From Candidatus Frankia nodulisporulans (GTDB lineage: Bacteria; Actinomycetota; Actinomycetes; Frankiales; Frankiaceae): 39,675 nucleotides of DNA. The notes under the pieces are model-generated. The model saw only the letters and a program-made list of their open reading frames with translations. It searched no databases and had not been told where the DNA came from. The position numbers were made by a program, and so were the translations under genes. Positions 26,314-32,819 of the stretch are shown here, one piece after another. The DNA lies in contig NZ_CADCWS010000014.1 of the NCBI RefSeq assembly GCF_902806475.1, forward strand, positions 1 to 39,675, written 5' to 3'. How positions within the stretch are numbered: position 1 is the first letter of the stretch; every line of letters begins with the position of its first letter.

Positions 26314-26853
26314 GTGACGGACGCGGCCGACGGCGCAGACAGCCTCGACGGGGTGGGTGGGGCTGTGCCCGCACAGCAGCGGCCACTCGCGATCGTGGAC
26401 GTGGACGGGGTGGTCGCCGATGTGCGCCACCGTCTGCGGTTCCTGCGGGCGAGCCCGGGCGACTGGGACTCGTTCTTCGCCGCGGCCCCGGCGGACCCGC
26501 CGCTGACCGAAGGCGTCGAACTGGTCCATCAGCTGGCACGCGACCACGAGGTCGTCTGGTTGACCGGACGCCCGGAGAGCTCCCGCGAGGACACCGCCCG
26601 CTGGCTGCGGGAACAGGGGCTGCCGCTGGGCGAGCTGCGGATGCGTCCGGACGACGACCGGCGCCCCGCACGGGTGTTCAAACGCACCGAACTGCGCAGC
26701 CTCGGCGCGTGGCGTCACATCGCCGTGGTGGTGGACGACGACCCCGCCGTCGTGGATCTGCTGCGCGCCGACGGGTGGCCGGTGCTGCGCGCCGAATGGC
26801 TCGCCTACGAGGCCACTCTCGGCAACGCCCAGGAGGCCGAGGGCCGCACCTGA
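26314..26853 (+). CDS. HAD-superfamily phosphatase, polynucleotide-kinase 3'-phosphatase-like
   Basis: The 179-aa product has the four HAD motifs: AIVDVDGVVADVRHRL (I, nucleophile Asp), VVWLTGRPESS (II), the Lys of VFKRTEL (III) and VVVDDDPAVVDLL (IV). The DxDGVxAD start and the HRL after it are shared with the phosphatase domain of T4 Pnk and with small actinobacterial relatives. GTG 26314 is preferred because GGAGGGG lies six bases upstream; ATG 26296 is the alternative. The true substrate may be a nucleotide or nucleic-acid end phosphate. It is divergent from the FtsK-like operon and convergent with a MerR gene. Confidence 0.75.
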   Translation: MTDAADGADSLDGVGGAVPAQQRPLAIVDVDGVVADVRHRLRFLRASPGDWDSFFAAAPADPPLTEGVELVHQLARDHEVVWLTGRPESSREDTARWLREQGLPLGELRMRPDDDRRPARVFKRTELRSLGAWRHIAVVVDDDPAVVDLLRADGWPVLRAEWLAYEATLGNAQEAEGRT

Positions 26854-26884
26854 GCGACGTCGCCGCACGAGTGGACCGTTCAGG

Positions 26885-27028
26885 GGTCCAGCCGGTCCAG
26901 GCGGTCCAGGCGGTCCAGGCGGTCCAGGCGGTCCAGGCGGTCCAGCCGGTCCAGGCGGTCCAGCCGGTCCAGGCGGTCCAGCCGGTCCAGGCGGTCCAGC
27001 CGGTCCAGGCGGTTCAGCCGGTCCAGGC
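26885..27028. repeat. Sixteen-unit 9-bp tandem repeat (GGTCCAGGC / GGTCCAGCC)
   Basis: Exactly 144 bases made of 16 nine-base units with only two common versions, ending GGC or GCC. The units alternate from the seventh onward. One unit (27011-27019) has GGTTCAGCC, and on the minus strand that T makes the TGA stop of the MerR gene. It fills the gap between that gene and the convergent HAD gene. No cap, spacer or palindrome pattern of CRISPR type is seen. Confidence 0.95.
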
Positions 27029-27553
27029 GCTGCTGCGGCGGGTGGCCAGCTCGTCGCCGGGATGGCTGGCGGGCGGATCCCCGGGACGCTCGCAGGGCAG
27101 CTCGGCCAGCTGGCCGCGCATGTCGCGCAGGGCCCGGCCGACGGCGATCGCGAACACGCCCTGCCCCCCGCGGACAAGATCGATCACCTGGTCGTCCGAG
27201 GTGCACTCGTAGACGGTCGACCCGTCGCTGATCAGCGTCAGCTGGGCCAGATCGTCCACCCCGCGGGTCCGTAGGTGTTCGACGGCGACCCGGATGTTCT
27301 GCAGCGACACCCCCGCTTCCAGCAGCTTGCGCACCACGCGCAGGACGAGGACGTCCCGGAACGAGTAGAGCCGCTGACTGCCCGAGCCCGACGCGTCGCG
27401 GACGCTGGGCACGACCAGCCCGGTGCGGGCCCAGTAGTCGAGCTGGCGGTAGGTGATCCCCGCCGCCGAGCAGGCCGTCGGCCCGCGGTACCCGACGTCG
27501 TCCCCGGGTGGTTCGGGTATCTCACCCGGGAACAGCTGGCCCTGTTCGATCAT
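27014..27553 (-). CDS. MerR-family regulator, Rv1830-like
   Basis: The 179-aa protein has an N-terminal winged HTH (GYRGPTACSAAGITYRQLDY, ARTGLVVPSV, GSGSQRLYSFRDVLVLRVV) and a conserved second part (VSLQNIRVAVEHLRTRGVDD, DGSTVYECTSDDQVIDL, GGQGVFAIAV). Both parts match what I know of Rv1830, a regulator at the end of the same gene block in mycobacteria. It lacks the usual metal-binding C-terminus, so its effector is unknown. ATG 27553 is used; GTG four codons earlier is possible. The last residues and the stop fall inside the 9-bp repeat array. Confidence 0.88.
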   Translation of the reverse strand: MIEQGQLFPGEIPEPPGDDVGYRGPTACSAAGITYRQLDYWARTGLVVPSVRDASGSGSQRLYSFRDVLVLRVVRKLLEAGVSLQNIRVAVEHLRTRGVDDLAQLTLISDGSTVYECTSDDQVIDLVRGGQGVFAIAVGRALRDMRGQLAELPCERPGDPPASHPGDELATRRSSAWTG

Positions 27554-28088
27554 CGCTGTACGCACTTCGCCGCCATAGCCAGCCCATCCTCCGGATCGAT
27601 CCGCGCCATCCCGGCAGCCGGCACCCAGGGGCCGCCGTCCGGACATCCGGTCCGGTCGAGTCACCTTTCTCACCGCCACCCGCCCGCCGACCGGACCGTC
27701 CCGGAACCGGTACCCACCACGGGCACAATCCGGGTCCGAACGGCGGACGACCGTGGCGCCCAGGCGCCAGAGTCAGCGGAGACACCCACGGCTGCCGGGC
27801 GCCGAGCCCGGCGGACCGTCCTCGCCGCGACCGTCACAGTCGCGCCTGGCCGCGTGTGGCCGCGCTCGGCCGTCAGGGCTGGGCGCTGTGTCCGGCGAGG
27901 TCAGAGCCGAAGCAGAGCACCATGGTTACGCGCCTGGGCCCAGACGGCCAACGCTGACTGTGGGGGCACGACTGCCCTGGCCGTAGGAGGGACGCGCGAT
28001 TCCTTCAATGATCTAAGCCGACGCGCCCGTAGTCCAGCGGACACGGCGGGGCAGGGTCGACGAAAAGGAATTGCCGCCTGCGCTGCGC
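27554..28088. other. Gene-free region between the MerR gene and the nuclease-family gene
   Basis: About 535 bases with no gene I can support. It contains the promoter side of the minus-strand MerR gene. A tRNA was considered near 28025-28080 but there is no T-arm. AGGAGGG near 27986 is not followed by a usable frame. Confidence 0.4.
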
Positions 28089-28132
28089 AGCGGGCCCGCG
28101 CCGCGTCGCGGTGGACGTGGTGCGGGCCCGCT
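28089..28132 (-). terminator. Hairpin terminator after the nuclease-family gene
   Basis: AGCGGGCCCGC (28089-28099) and GCGGGCCCGCT (28122-28132) pair perfectly over 11 bases with a 22-base loop, 35 bases beyond the minus-strand stop at 28167. Each arm is also nearly self-complementary. No T-run follows. Confidence 0.6.
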
Positions 28133-28166
28133 GCCGTGACGTGTGCGATGGTCGTGACGCGTGCGG

Positions 28167-28652
28167 TCAGGACCCGGGGGTGTTGAAGTCCTCGGGAGAG
28201 ATCGTGTCCAGGAACTCGCGGAACTTCTCCAGTTCGCTCTCCTGCTCCTGTTCCTGCTCCTCGGGCACGGTGATCCCGGCCTCGGCCAGGACCGCCTCGA
28301 CGCCGTAGACCGGCGCGCCCATGCGCATCGCGAGCGCGATCGCGTCGGAGGGCCGAGCGGAGACCTCCACGCCGTTTCCGAACACGAGCGTGGCGAAGAA
28401 GACGCCGTCCTGAAGGTCGGTGATGGTCACCCGGGTCAGGTCCGTCTGCAGGGCGCGCAGCACGTCCCGCATCAGGTCATGCGTCATCGGACGTGCCGTG
28501 GTGATGCCTTCCTGAGCGAACGCGATCGCGGTCGCCTCGACGGCGCCGATCCAAATGGGCAGGTACCGCTCACCGCCCACCTCCTTGAGCAGGACGATCG
28601 GCTGCTTCGACGGAAGCTCGACTCGCACGCCGACGATGTCCAGCCGATGCAC
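28167..28652 (-). CDS. Bifunctional nuclease family protein (DUF151), Rv1829-like
   Basis: The 161-aa product is a BFN domain. It begins MHRLDIVGVRVELPSKQPIV, has LKEVGGERYLPIWIGAVEA and DGVFFATLVF, and then SARPSDAIALAMRMGAPVY, the most conserved part. The tail (EEQEQEQESELEKFREFL) is an acidic helix. Plant and bacterial members cut RNA and DNA in vitro; its cell role is not known. It belongs to the conserved block with FtsR and GarA and is followed by a hairpin terminator. Confidence 0.93.
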   Translation of the reverse strand: MHRLDIVGVRVELPSKQPIVLLKEVGGERYLPIWIGAVEATAIAFAQEGITTARPMTHDLMRDVLRALQTDLTRVTITDLQDGVFFATLVFGNGVEVSARPSDAIALAMRMGAPVYGVEAVLAEAGITVPEEQEQEQESELEKFREFLDTISPEDFNTPGS

Positions 28653-28832
28653 CGATCTACCTCCTCGCGCAGGTGGGGCAGGGCGGGATGTTGGGACCGG
28701 AGCCAGAAAACCCCACAGGGGAGACAGTATCCCCGCTTGGGTCCCGCGTCAGCGCGCCGAGGGGTTCCGCTGCCTGCCGGAGCGGGCCCGACCGCCCGGG
28801 CGGGGCCGCCGAGCCGGGCCCACACCGGCCGT

Positions 28833-29615
28833 TCAGCCAGGACGACCGGCCCGCAGCCGGGACCGTAGTAGTGCCGCATGCAGCCGTACCAGCAAGGCGG
28901 CGAGCTCGTCCGCGGTCTGCGCATGCCGGCCCGCGCTGTCCGGGCCGCGCTGTCCGCGCAGGGGGGCGGCGGCGGCCTCGATGAGACCAGCCTCACGATC
29001 GGCCACCGTCCTGGCGGCCCGCAGATGCCGGGCCTGTACGCCGTGCCCGGCCAGCAGCGCGACCGTGCGGGCGACCAGGACCGCGTCGGAGTCGTAGTAG
29101 CTGCCCCCGGCGATCGGCGCCACCAGACCGTGCTGCTCCAGATCGGTGAGGGTCTCGTCGTCAAGCCCCACGGTCGTCAGGAGCTCGCGGCGCGACATCC
29201 GCACCCGCTCGGCCCCGAGGATCGCGTCCAGGCCGGCAGGGGCCGGATGCGGGGGCAGCGCGCGGGGACCCGGCCGGTGCACCAGGGTCTCGTCGCGGTC
29301 CAGTGAGGCGAGCTCTTCCTTGATCACCCGCAACGGCAGAAAACGGTCGCGCTGTGCGTGCAGCACGTAACGCAGGCGCGTGACATCGTCGGCCGAGTAC
29401 TTGCGGTAGTTGGACGACGTCCGGGCCGGCTCGACCAGACCCTCCGCCTCCAGATAGCGGATCTTCGACAACGTGATGTCGGCGAAGTCCGCCCGCAGCT
29501 GCTCCAGGACCTGGCCGATGGTGAGCACCTTCGCGGCCGGGCCCTTCGCCCCGTTAGGACCCCGAGCCGACAGCTGCTGGTGTGACGCGGACGCCGCCGC
29601 GGCGAACCCGCTCAC
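28833..29615 (-). CDS. ftsR: MerR-type regulator FtsR-like (Rv1828)
   Basis: A 260-aa protein with a MerR-type winged HTH (LTIGQVLEQLRADFADITLS, KIRYLEAEGLV, SSNYRKYSADDVTRLRYVL, then LPLRVIKEELASLD) and a second helical domain around ERVRMSRRELLTTVGLDDET to GHGVQARHLRAARTVADREAG. In Corynebacterium, FtsR activates ftsZ; the same duty is likely here. Start GTG 29615 lies 16 bases after the garA stop, with AGGTCAGG upstream, so the two genes form an operon. Residues ~1-25 are an Ala/Gly-rich tail. Confidence 0.9.
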   Translation of the reverse strand: MSGFAAAASASHQQLSARGPNGAKGPAAKVLTIGQVLEQLRADFADITLSKIRYLEAEGLVEPARTSSNYRKYSADDVTRLRYVLHAQRDRFLPLRVIKEELASLDRDETLVHRPGPRALPPHPAPAGLDAILGAERVRMSRRELLTTVGLDDETLTDLEQHGLVAPIAGGSYYDSDAVLVARTVALLAGHGVQARHLRAARTVADREAGLIEAAAAPLRGQRGPDSAGRHAQTADELAALLVRLHAALLRSRLRAGRPG

Positions 29616-29631
29616 CGCCTGACCTGCCCGA

Positions 29632-30177
29632 TCACCGCGCCGCCGACCCCCCGTAGCTCGTGCCGGTGAGGAACACCAGCCGGAACTTGCCGATCTGCAC
29701 CTCGTCGCCGCTGGTGAGGTCGGCCGAGTCGATGCGCTCACGGTTGAGGTACGTGCCGTTGAGGCTGCCGACATCACGCACGGAGAAGCCCTTGGTGTAC
29801 GGCGAGCGATGGAACTCCGCGTGCCGCCGCGAGACCGTCACGTCGTCCAGGAAGATGTCGCTCTCGGGATGCCGACCGACACTGGTCATGTCCGCGTCGA
29901 GCAGGAACCGACTGCCCGCGTTCGGCCCCCGCTTGACGACCAGCAGGGCCGAGCCCGGTGGCAGCGCGTCGACCGCGGCGACCGCGTCGCGCTCGGTGGA
30001 CTCGTCGACATGGTCACCCTCGATACCCGACAGCGCGGCGGCCAGATTGAGCGTCGACGTCTGTTCGGCGGGCCGCTCCGGCGCCACGGGCTCGCCCGGG
30101 CGCACGAGAGGGGAACCGCACCGCGCGCAGTACAGCGCGTCGGACGGGTTCTGCTGTCCGCACCTCGTGCAGAACAC
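29632..30177 (-). CDS. garA: Zinc-ribbon plus FHA protein, GarA/OdhI-like
   Basis: In mycobacteria and corynebacteria, GarA/OdhI binds 2-oxoglutarate dehydrogenase and glutamate enzymes and is switched by protein kinase G/B phosphorylation. This 181-aa form has an N-terminal zinc ribbon (CTRCGQQNPSDALYCARCG) not found in GarA itself. A phosphorylatable motif AEQTSTLNLAAAL follows, in place of the ETTSVFR site. The FHA domain spans about residues 80-172, with SVGRHPESDIFLDDVTVSRR, HAEFHRS and VRDVGSLNGTYLNRERI, the phosphothreonine-binding residues. GTG 30177 (MFCTRCG) is preferred with GGAAG upstream; TTG 30213 is an alternative. Confidence 0.9.
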   Translation of the reverse strand: MFCTRCGQQNPSDALYCARCGSPLVRPGEPVAPERPAEQTSTLNLAAALSGIEGDHVDESTERDAVAAVDALPPGSALLVVKRGPNAGSRFLLDADMTSVGRHPESDIFLDDVTVSRRHAEFHRSPYTKGFSVRDVGSLNGTYLNRERIDSADLTSGDEVQIGKFRLVFLTGTSYGGSAAR

Positions 30178-30468
30178 AGTCGCGTCCGCTTCCTGCCGTC
30201 GAGCCCCGCGCAAGCGGGTTCGTCAGCCGCCTCGGCCGCCGCCAGGCGGCGGCGGGAATGTCGTTACCAGCATTGCGATGGTGGGGCCGGGCGTACCCGG
30301 CACATCCCCACCACCGTCGATGATCACACGCCTACGGTCGGAGCGTCCATGACCGTACCCCCGGCGCACTCCGAGGCTAGTGCATCGGGGGCACGGTCGC
30401 GAAAAGGGTGCGACCCGTGTTGTTCGGCGTGGCGCCACCCAGCCCCCGCCACCCGACCACACCAGCTA

Positions 30469-30849
30469 CTATGAGTGCTCCTTGACGTACTCCTCGTACT
30501 CTGTGGCGGTGAGCAGACCGTCGATACCGCCGCCCGCGAGCGCGATCTCGACCAGCCACCCATCACCGTAGGGATCGGAGTTGATCAGTTCGGGCGAACT
30601 CACCAGCGCCTCGTTGCTCGCGATCACCCGGCCCGCCGCCGGAGCGTAGATCTCCGAGACGCTCTTGGTCGACTCGACCTCGCCGAAGGGCTCGCCGGCC
30701 GGCAGTTCGCTACCCGCCGCGGGCAGCGAGACGAAGACGATGTCGCCCAGCGCCTCCTGCGCGTACGCGGTGATGCCGACCACGGCCGTGTCCCCACCGA
30801 GCCGGACCCACTCGTGCTCACGGGTGTACTTCAGGTCGTCCGGATACAC
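30469..30849 (-). CDS. gcvH: Glycine cleavage system H protein
   Basis: The 126-aa lipoyl carrier of the glycine cleavage complex. Diagnostic features are YTREHEWVRLGGDTAVVGIT, ALGDIVFVSLPAAG, and ESTKSVSEIYAPAAGRVI, whose Lys carries lipoate. DPYGDGWLVEIAL closes the fold. Length is normal. ATG 30849 lies 29 bases beyond the stop of the upstream DUF881 gene (30879). Other gcv genes are not in the window. A GC-rich hairpin near 30236-30252 lies in the 255-base gap before garA and may be a weak terminator. Confidence 0.96.
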   Translation of the reverse strand: MYPDDLKYTREHEWVRLGGDTAVVGITAYAQEALGDIVFVSLPAAGSELPAGEPFGEVESTKSVSEIYAPAAGRVIASNEALVSSPELINSDPYGDGWLVEIALAGGGIDGLLTATEYEEYVKEHS

Positions 30850-30878
30850 CGGAAGATCGCCTCCCTTGATCGACGTGC

Positions 30879-31568
30879 TCAGCCTGCCGGGCGAGCGTAG
30901 CGGGCACTGGGCGTCGGCCGCACCGTTCGGATCTCCATCCGGACAAACGTCCGTACACCGGTCTGCGCGCCCTCGCGCGCCGCTACCGTATCGAGCACTC
31001 CGCCGGGAATCCGCAGCGCCCGGTCCAGGGTGTGCGCATCACCGATCACCCGCAGCACATAGGGCGCTGTGATCGACCGTCCGTCCACGACCAGGCCGAG
31101 CCCCGGATGATCGGCGACATACGTCGACACCCCCACCCGCACCCCCGCGATCTCGATCGCCTCGGCTCCCGCGTCCCGCAGTTCCTGCAGCGCGTCCAGC
31201 AGCACCGACGCGTCGACGGACCCCTTCGGATCACGAATGGTCAGTTCCAGCCCCGGCCCGGCCGGCTCCCCGGGCTCACCGGGCTCACCGGGCTCACCGG
31301 ATGGCTCTGGTGGTCCTGACGGCTGACCCGCACCACGGTCAGTCCGAGCCGCGTCCTCGACCACGCTGGCGGCCGCGGCCACGCTCTCCGGCCGGTTTGC
31401 CGCCACACGTCCGGCCCGGTCCTCGGTCACCGTCTCCGGCCGGGTCCGCGGCACCTCCTGGGCCACGTCCTCGGTCTGGCCCTCGGGCTGGTTCCCGGCC
31501 TCGGCGTCCGGTGTGTGCGCGGGCGTGGATCTCGCCGGCCTTTTCATGAGCGCCCCCGGGTCGGCCAC
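30879..31568 (-). CDS. DUF881 protein lacking the N-terminal membrane anchor (Rv1825-like)
   Basis: Residues ~105-215 form a DUF881 domain: GPGLELTIRDPKGSVDA, LLDALQELRDAGAEAIEIAG, VGVSTYVADHPGLG, DGRSITAPYVLRVIGD. Normal relatives in this block start with a TM helix and a coiled coil. Here the first ~105 residues are hydrophilic, Glu/Arg/Pro-rich and end in a GEPGEPGEP repeat from a 9-bp tandem, with no hydrophobic run. The domain may thus be cytosolic, or the true N-terminus was lost. GTG 31568 or the inner ATG at 31547 could start it. It lies between the small basic protein gene and gcvH. Confidence 0.8.
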   Translation of the reverse strand: MADPGALMKRPARSTPAHTPDAEAGNQPEGQTEDVAQEVPRTRPETVTEDRAGRVAANRPESVAAAASVVEDAARTDRGAGQPSGPPEPSGEPGEPGEPGEPAGPGLELTIRDPKGSVDASVLLDALQELRDAGAEAIEIAGVRVGVSTYVADHPGLGLVVDGRSITAPYVLRVIGDAHTLDRALRIPGGVLDTVAAREGAQTGVRTFVRMEIRTVRPTPSARYARPAG

Positions 31569-31640
31569 GACCCGCCAGAGCGCACCGCGCCGGCAGGGCC
31601 AAGGCCGCCGTCGATGATGACCGGGGTCGGGGTGGGCATG

Positions 31641-32024
31641 TCAGCGGCCGACCAGAGCGCGGCGCAGGGCGGTCGCGGAGGTGAAGATCCGGATGCCGAG
31701 GACGACGATGACCGCGGTCGAGAGGGCATCGGCGAAACCGACGAGTTCACCGAGCAGCACCAGTAGCACCGCGACGACGACATCGCCGACGAAGGACACG
31801 ACGAAGACCCGATCGTCGAAGGTCCGCTCGACGAACGCCCGCGCGCCGCCGAGGACGGCGTCGACGGCGGCGGCGACCACCGCGACCGCCAGGTAGGGGG
31901 CGAGCCAGTGCGGTGCCGTCGGCCCCAGCAACAGGCCGGCCGCTACTCCGATGAGCAGAGCGAGCAGGGCGGGTGTCATCGACCTCGGAGCCGTTCTGGC
32001 GATCATCCGCGCTATCCGCGTCAT
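31641..32024 (-). CDS. Small basic family protein (DUF1290, Rv1824-like)
   Basis: A 127-aa three-TM protein of unknown function found next to DUF881 genes in Gram-positive bacteria. TM segments are PALLALLIGVAAGLLLG, LAPYLAVAVVAAAVDAVLGG and VVVAVLLVLLGELVG. The conserved FVERTFDDRVFVVSFVGDVV and ALSTAVIVVLGIRIFTSATA strings are present. ATG 32024 follows GGAAGG. Start is 13 bases after the upstream DUF881 stop. Confidence 0.93.
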   Translation of the reverse strand: MTRIARMIARTAPRSMTPALLALLIGVAAGLLLGPTAPHWLAPYLAVAVVAAAVDAVLGGARAFVERTFDDRVFVVSFVGDVVVAVLLVLLGELVGFADALSTAVIVVLGIRIFTSATALRRALVGR

Positions 32025-32037
32025 CGGTGTCCTTCCC

Positions 32038-32779
32038 TCATCCGGTCCGGCGGACGTTGCGCAGCACCGGCAACGGTGCCGCGGGCAGGGTCATGGTCGC
32101 GGGCCTGGTCACCGTCAGGGCGGTCGCCGGCGAGTCCGGCTGGTTGCGCAGCCGGTCGACGACGGCCGAGCGTTCCAGCCGGGTACCGAGTTCACCGGCG
32201 TCACCGAGGGCCTCGATCACGTAGGGCGCGGTGACGGGCAGCAGGCCGACGAGGATGACGTTCGCCGCGGCCCGGATGGCGCTCAGCGCCGTCAGCCGTA
32301 CCTGGTTCACGCTGATCGCCTCCGCGCCCGCGATCCACAGCACGTTGACCAGGTCGGCGACGTCATGATCGGTGATACCGACGCCGACGCCGTCGGGAAG
32401 GCGCCCGGAGAGGGTGATCCGGACCCCTGGGCCGCGCACCGCGGCCCAGGGGTCCGGGCGGGCCGAGGGCCGCGACGTCGGCCGCGGAGCGGGCCTGCCG
32501 CTCGGCGGCGCGGCGTTGCCGTGAACGTCCGGCCGCCACCTGACGGTCCAGCGCGCCGACCCGTTCCCGGGTGAGTGTGAGCTCGGCGGAACGGGCCTGT
32601 ACCTGGGCGCGCAGGGCCTGCTCGAGTCGCTGCCGGGCCGGTGCCTCGGCGACCCCCCGGCGCACCCCGAGCGTGACCACGCCGGCGAGCAGCAGCAACG
32701 TCACCATCAGCACCATCGACCGTCCAGGTCGCCCGGTCCGATCCCACACAAGGGGCATTTTGACGGACGGCGGCCGCAT
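32038..32779 (-). pseudogene. DUF881 membrane protein with +1 frameshift at a strong hairpin (Rv1823-like)
   Basis: The N-terminal half (32779 to about 32470) has a TM helix (MVLMVTLLLLAGVVTLGV) and a coiled coil (RQRLEQALRAQVQARSAELT and on), as in DUF881. The rest, in the +1 frame to 32038, is the DUF881 domain (VRGPGVRITLSG, VADLVNVLWIAGAEAISV, VTAPYVIEALGDAGEL). The join is at or just 5' of a 17-bp perfect hairpin at 32419-32457. Total product about 245 aa, normal length. It may be a sequencing error at the hairpin, a real frameshift mutation or a programmed shift. No clear Shine-Dalgarno is seen for ATG 32779 or 32758. Confidence 0.8.
32419..32457. other. 17-bp perfect hairpin at the DUF881 frameshift
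   Basis: CCGGACCCCTGGGCCGC (32419-32435) pairs with GCGGCCCAGGGGTCCGG (32441-32457) around a five-base loop GCACC. It is among the strongest perfect hairpins noticed inside a gene here and sits where the frame changes. Hairpins of this strength cause compressions and indels in sequencing reads. Confidence 0.9.
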
Positions 32780-32819
32780 TACTGCCGAACGTGGTGCCGC
32801 GCGCCGCGGTGGGGGGCGC

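Noticed and set aside
26885-27028. CRISPR array
   Set aside because: Units are nine bases with no spacers; it is a simple tandem repeat.
26239-27177. Minus-strand open frame with collagen-like GPP/GPA repeats
   Set aside because: It is the 9-bp array read in another frame, and the flanks are the HAD and MerR genes in wrong frames.
28020-28085. tRNA-like sequence GCCCGTAGTCCAGCGG
   Set aside because: No matching T-arm or acceptor stem.
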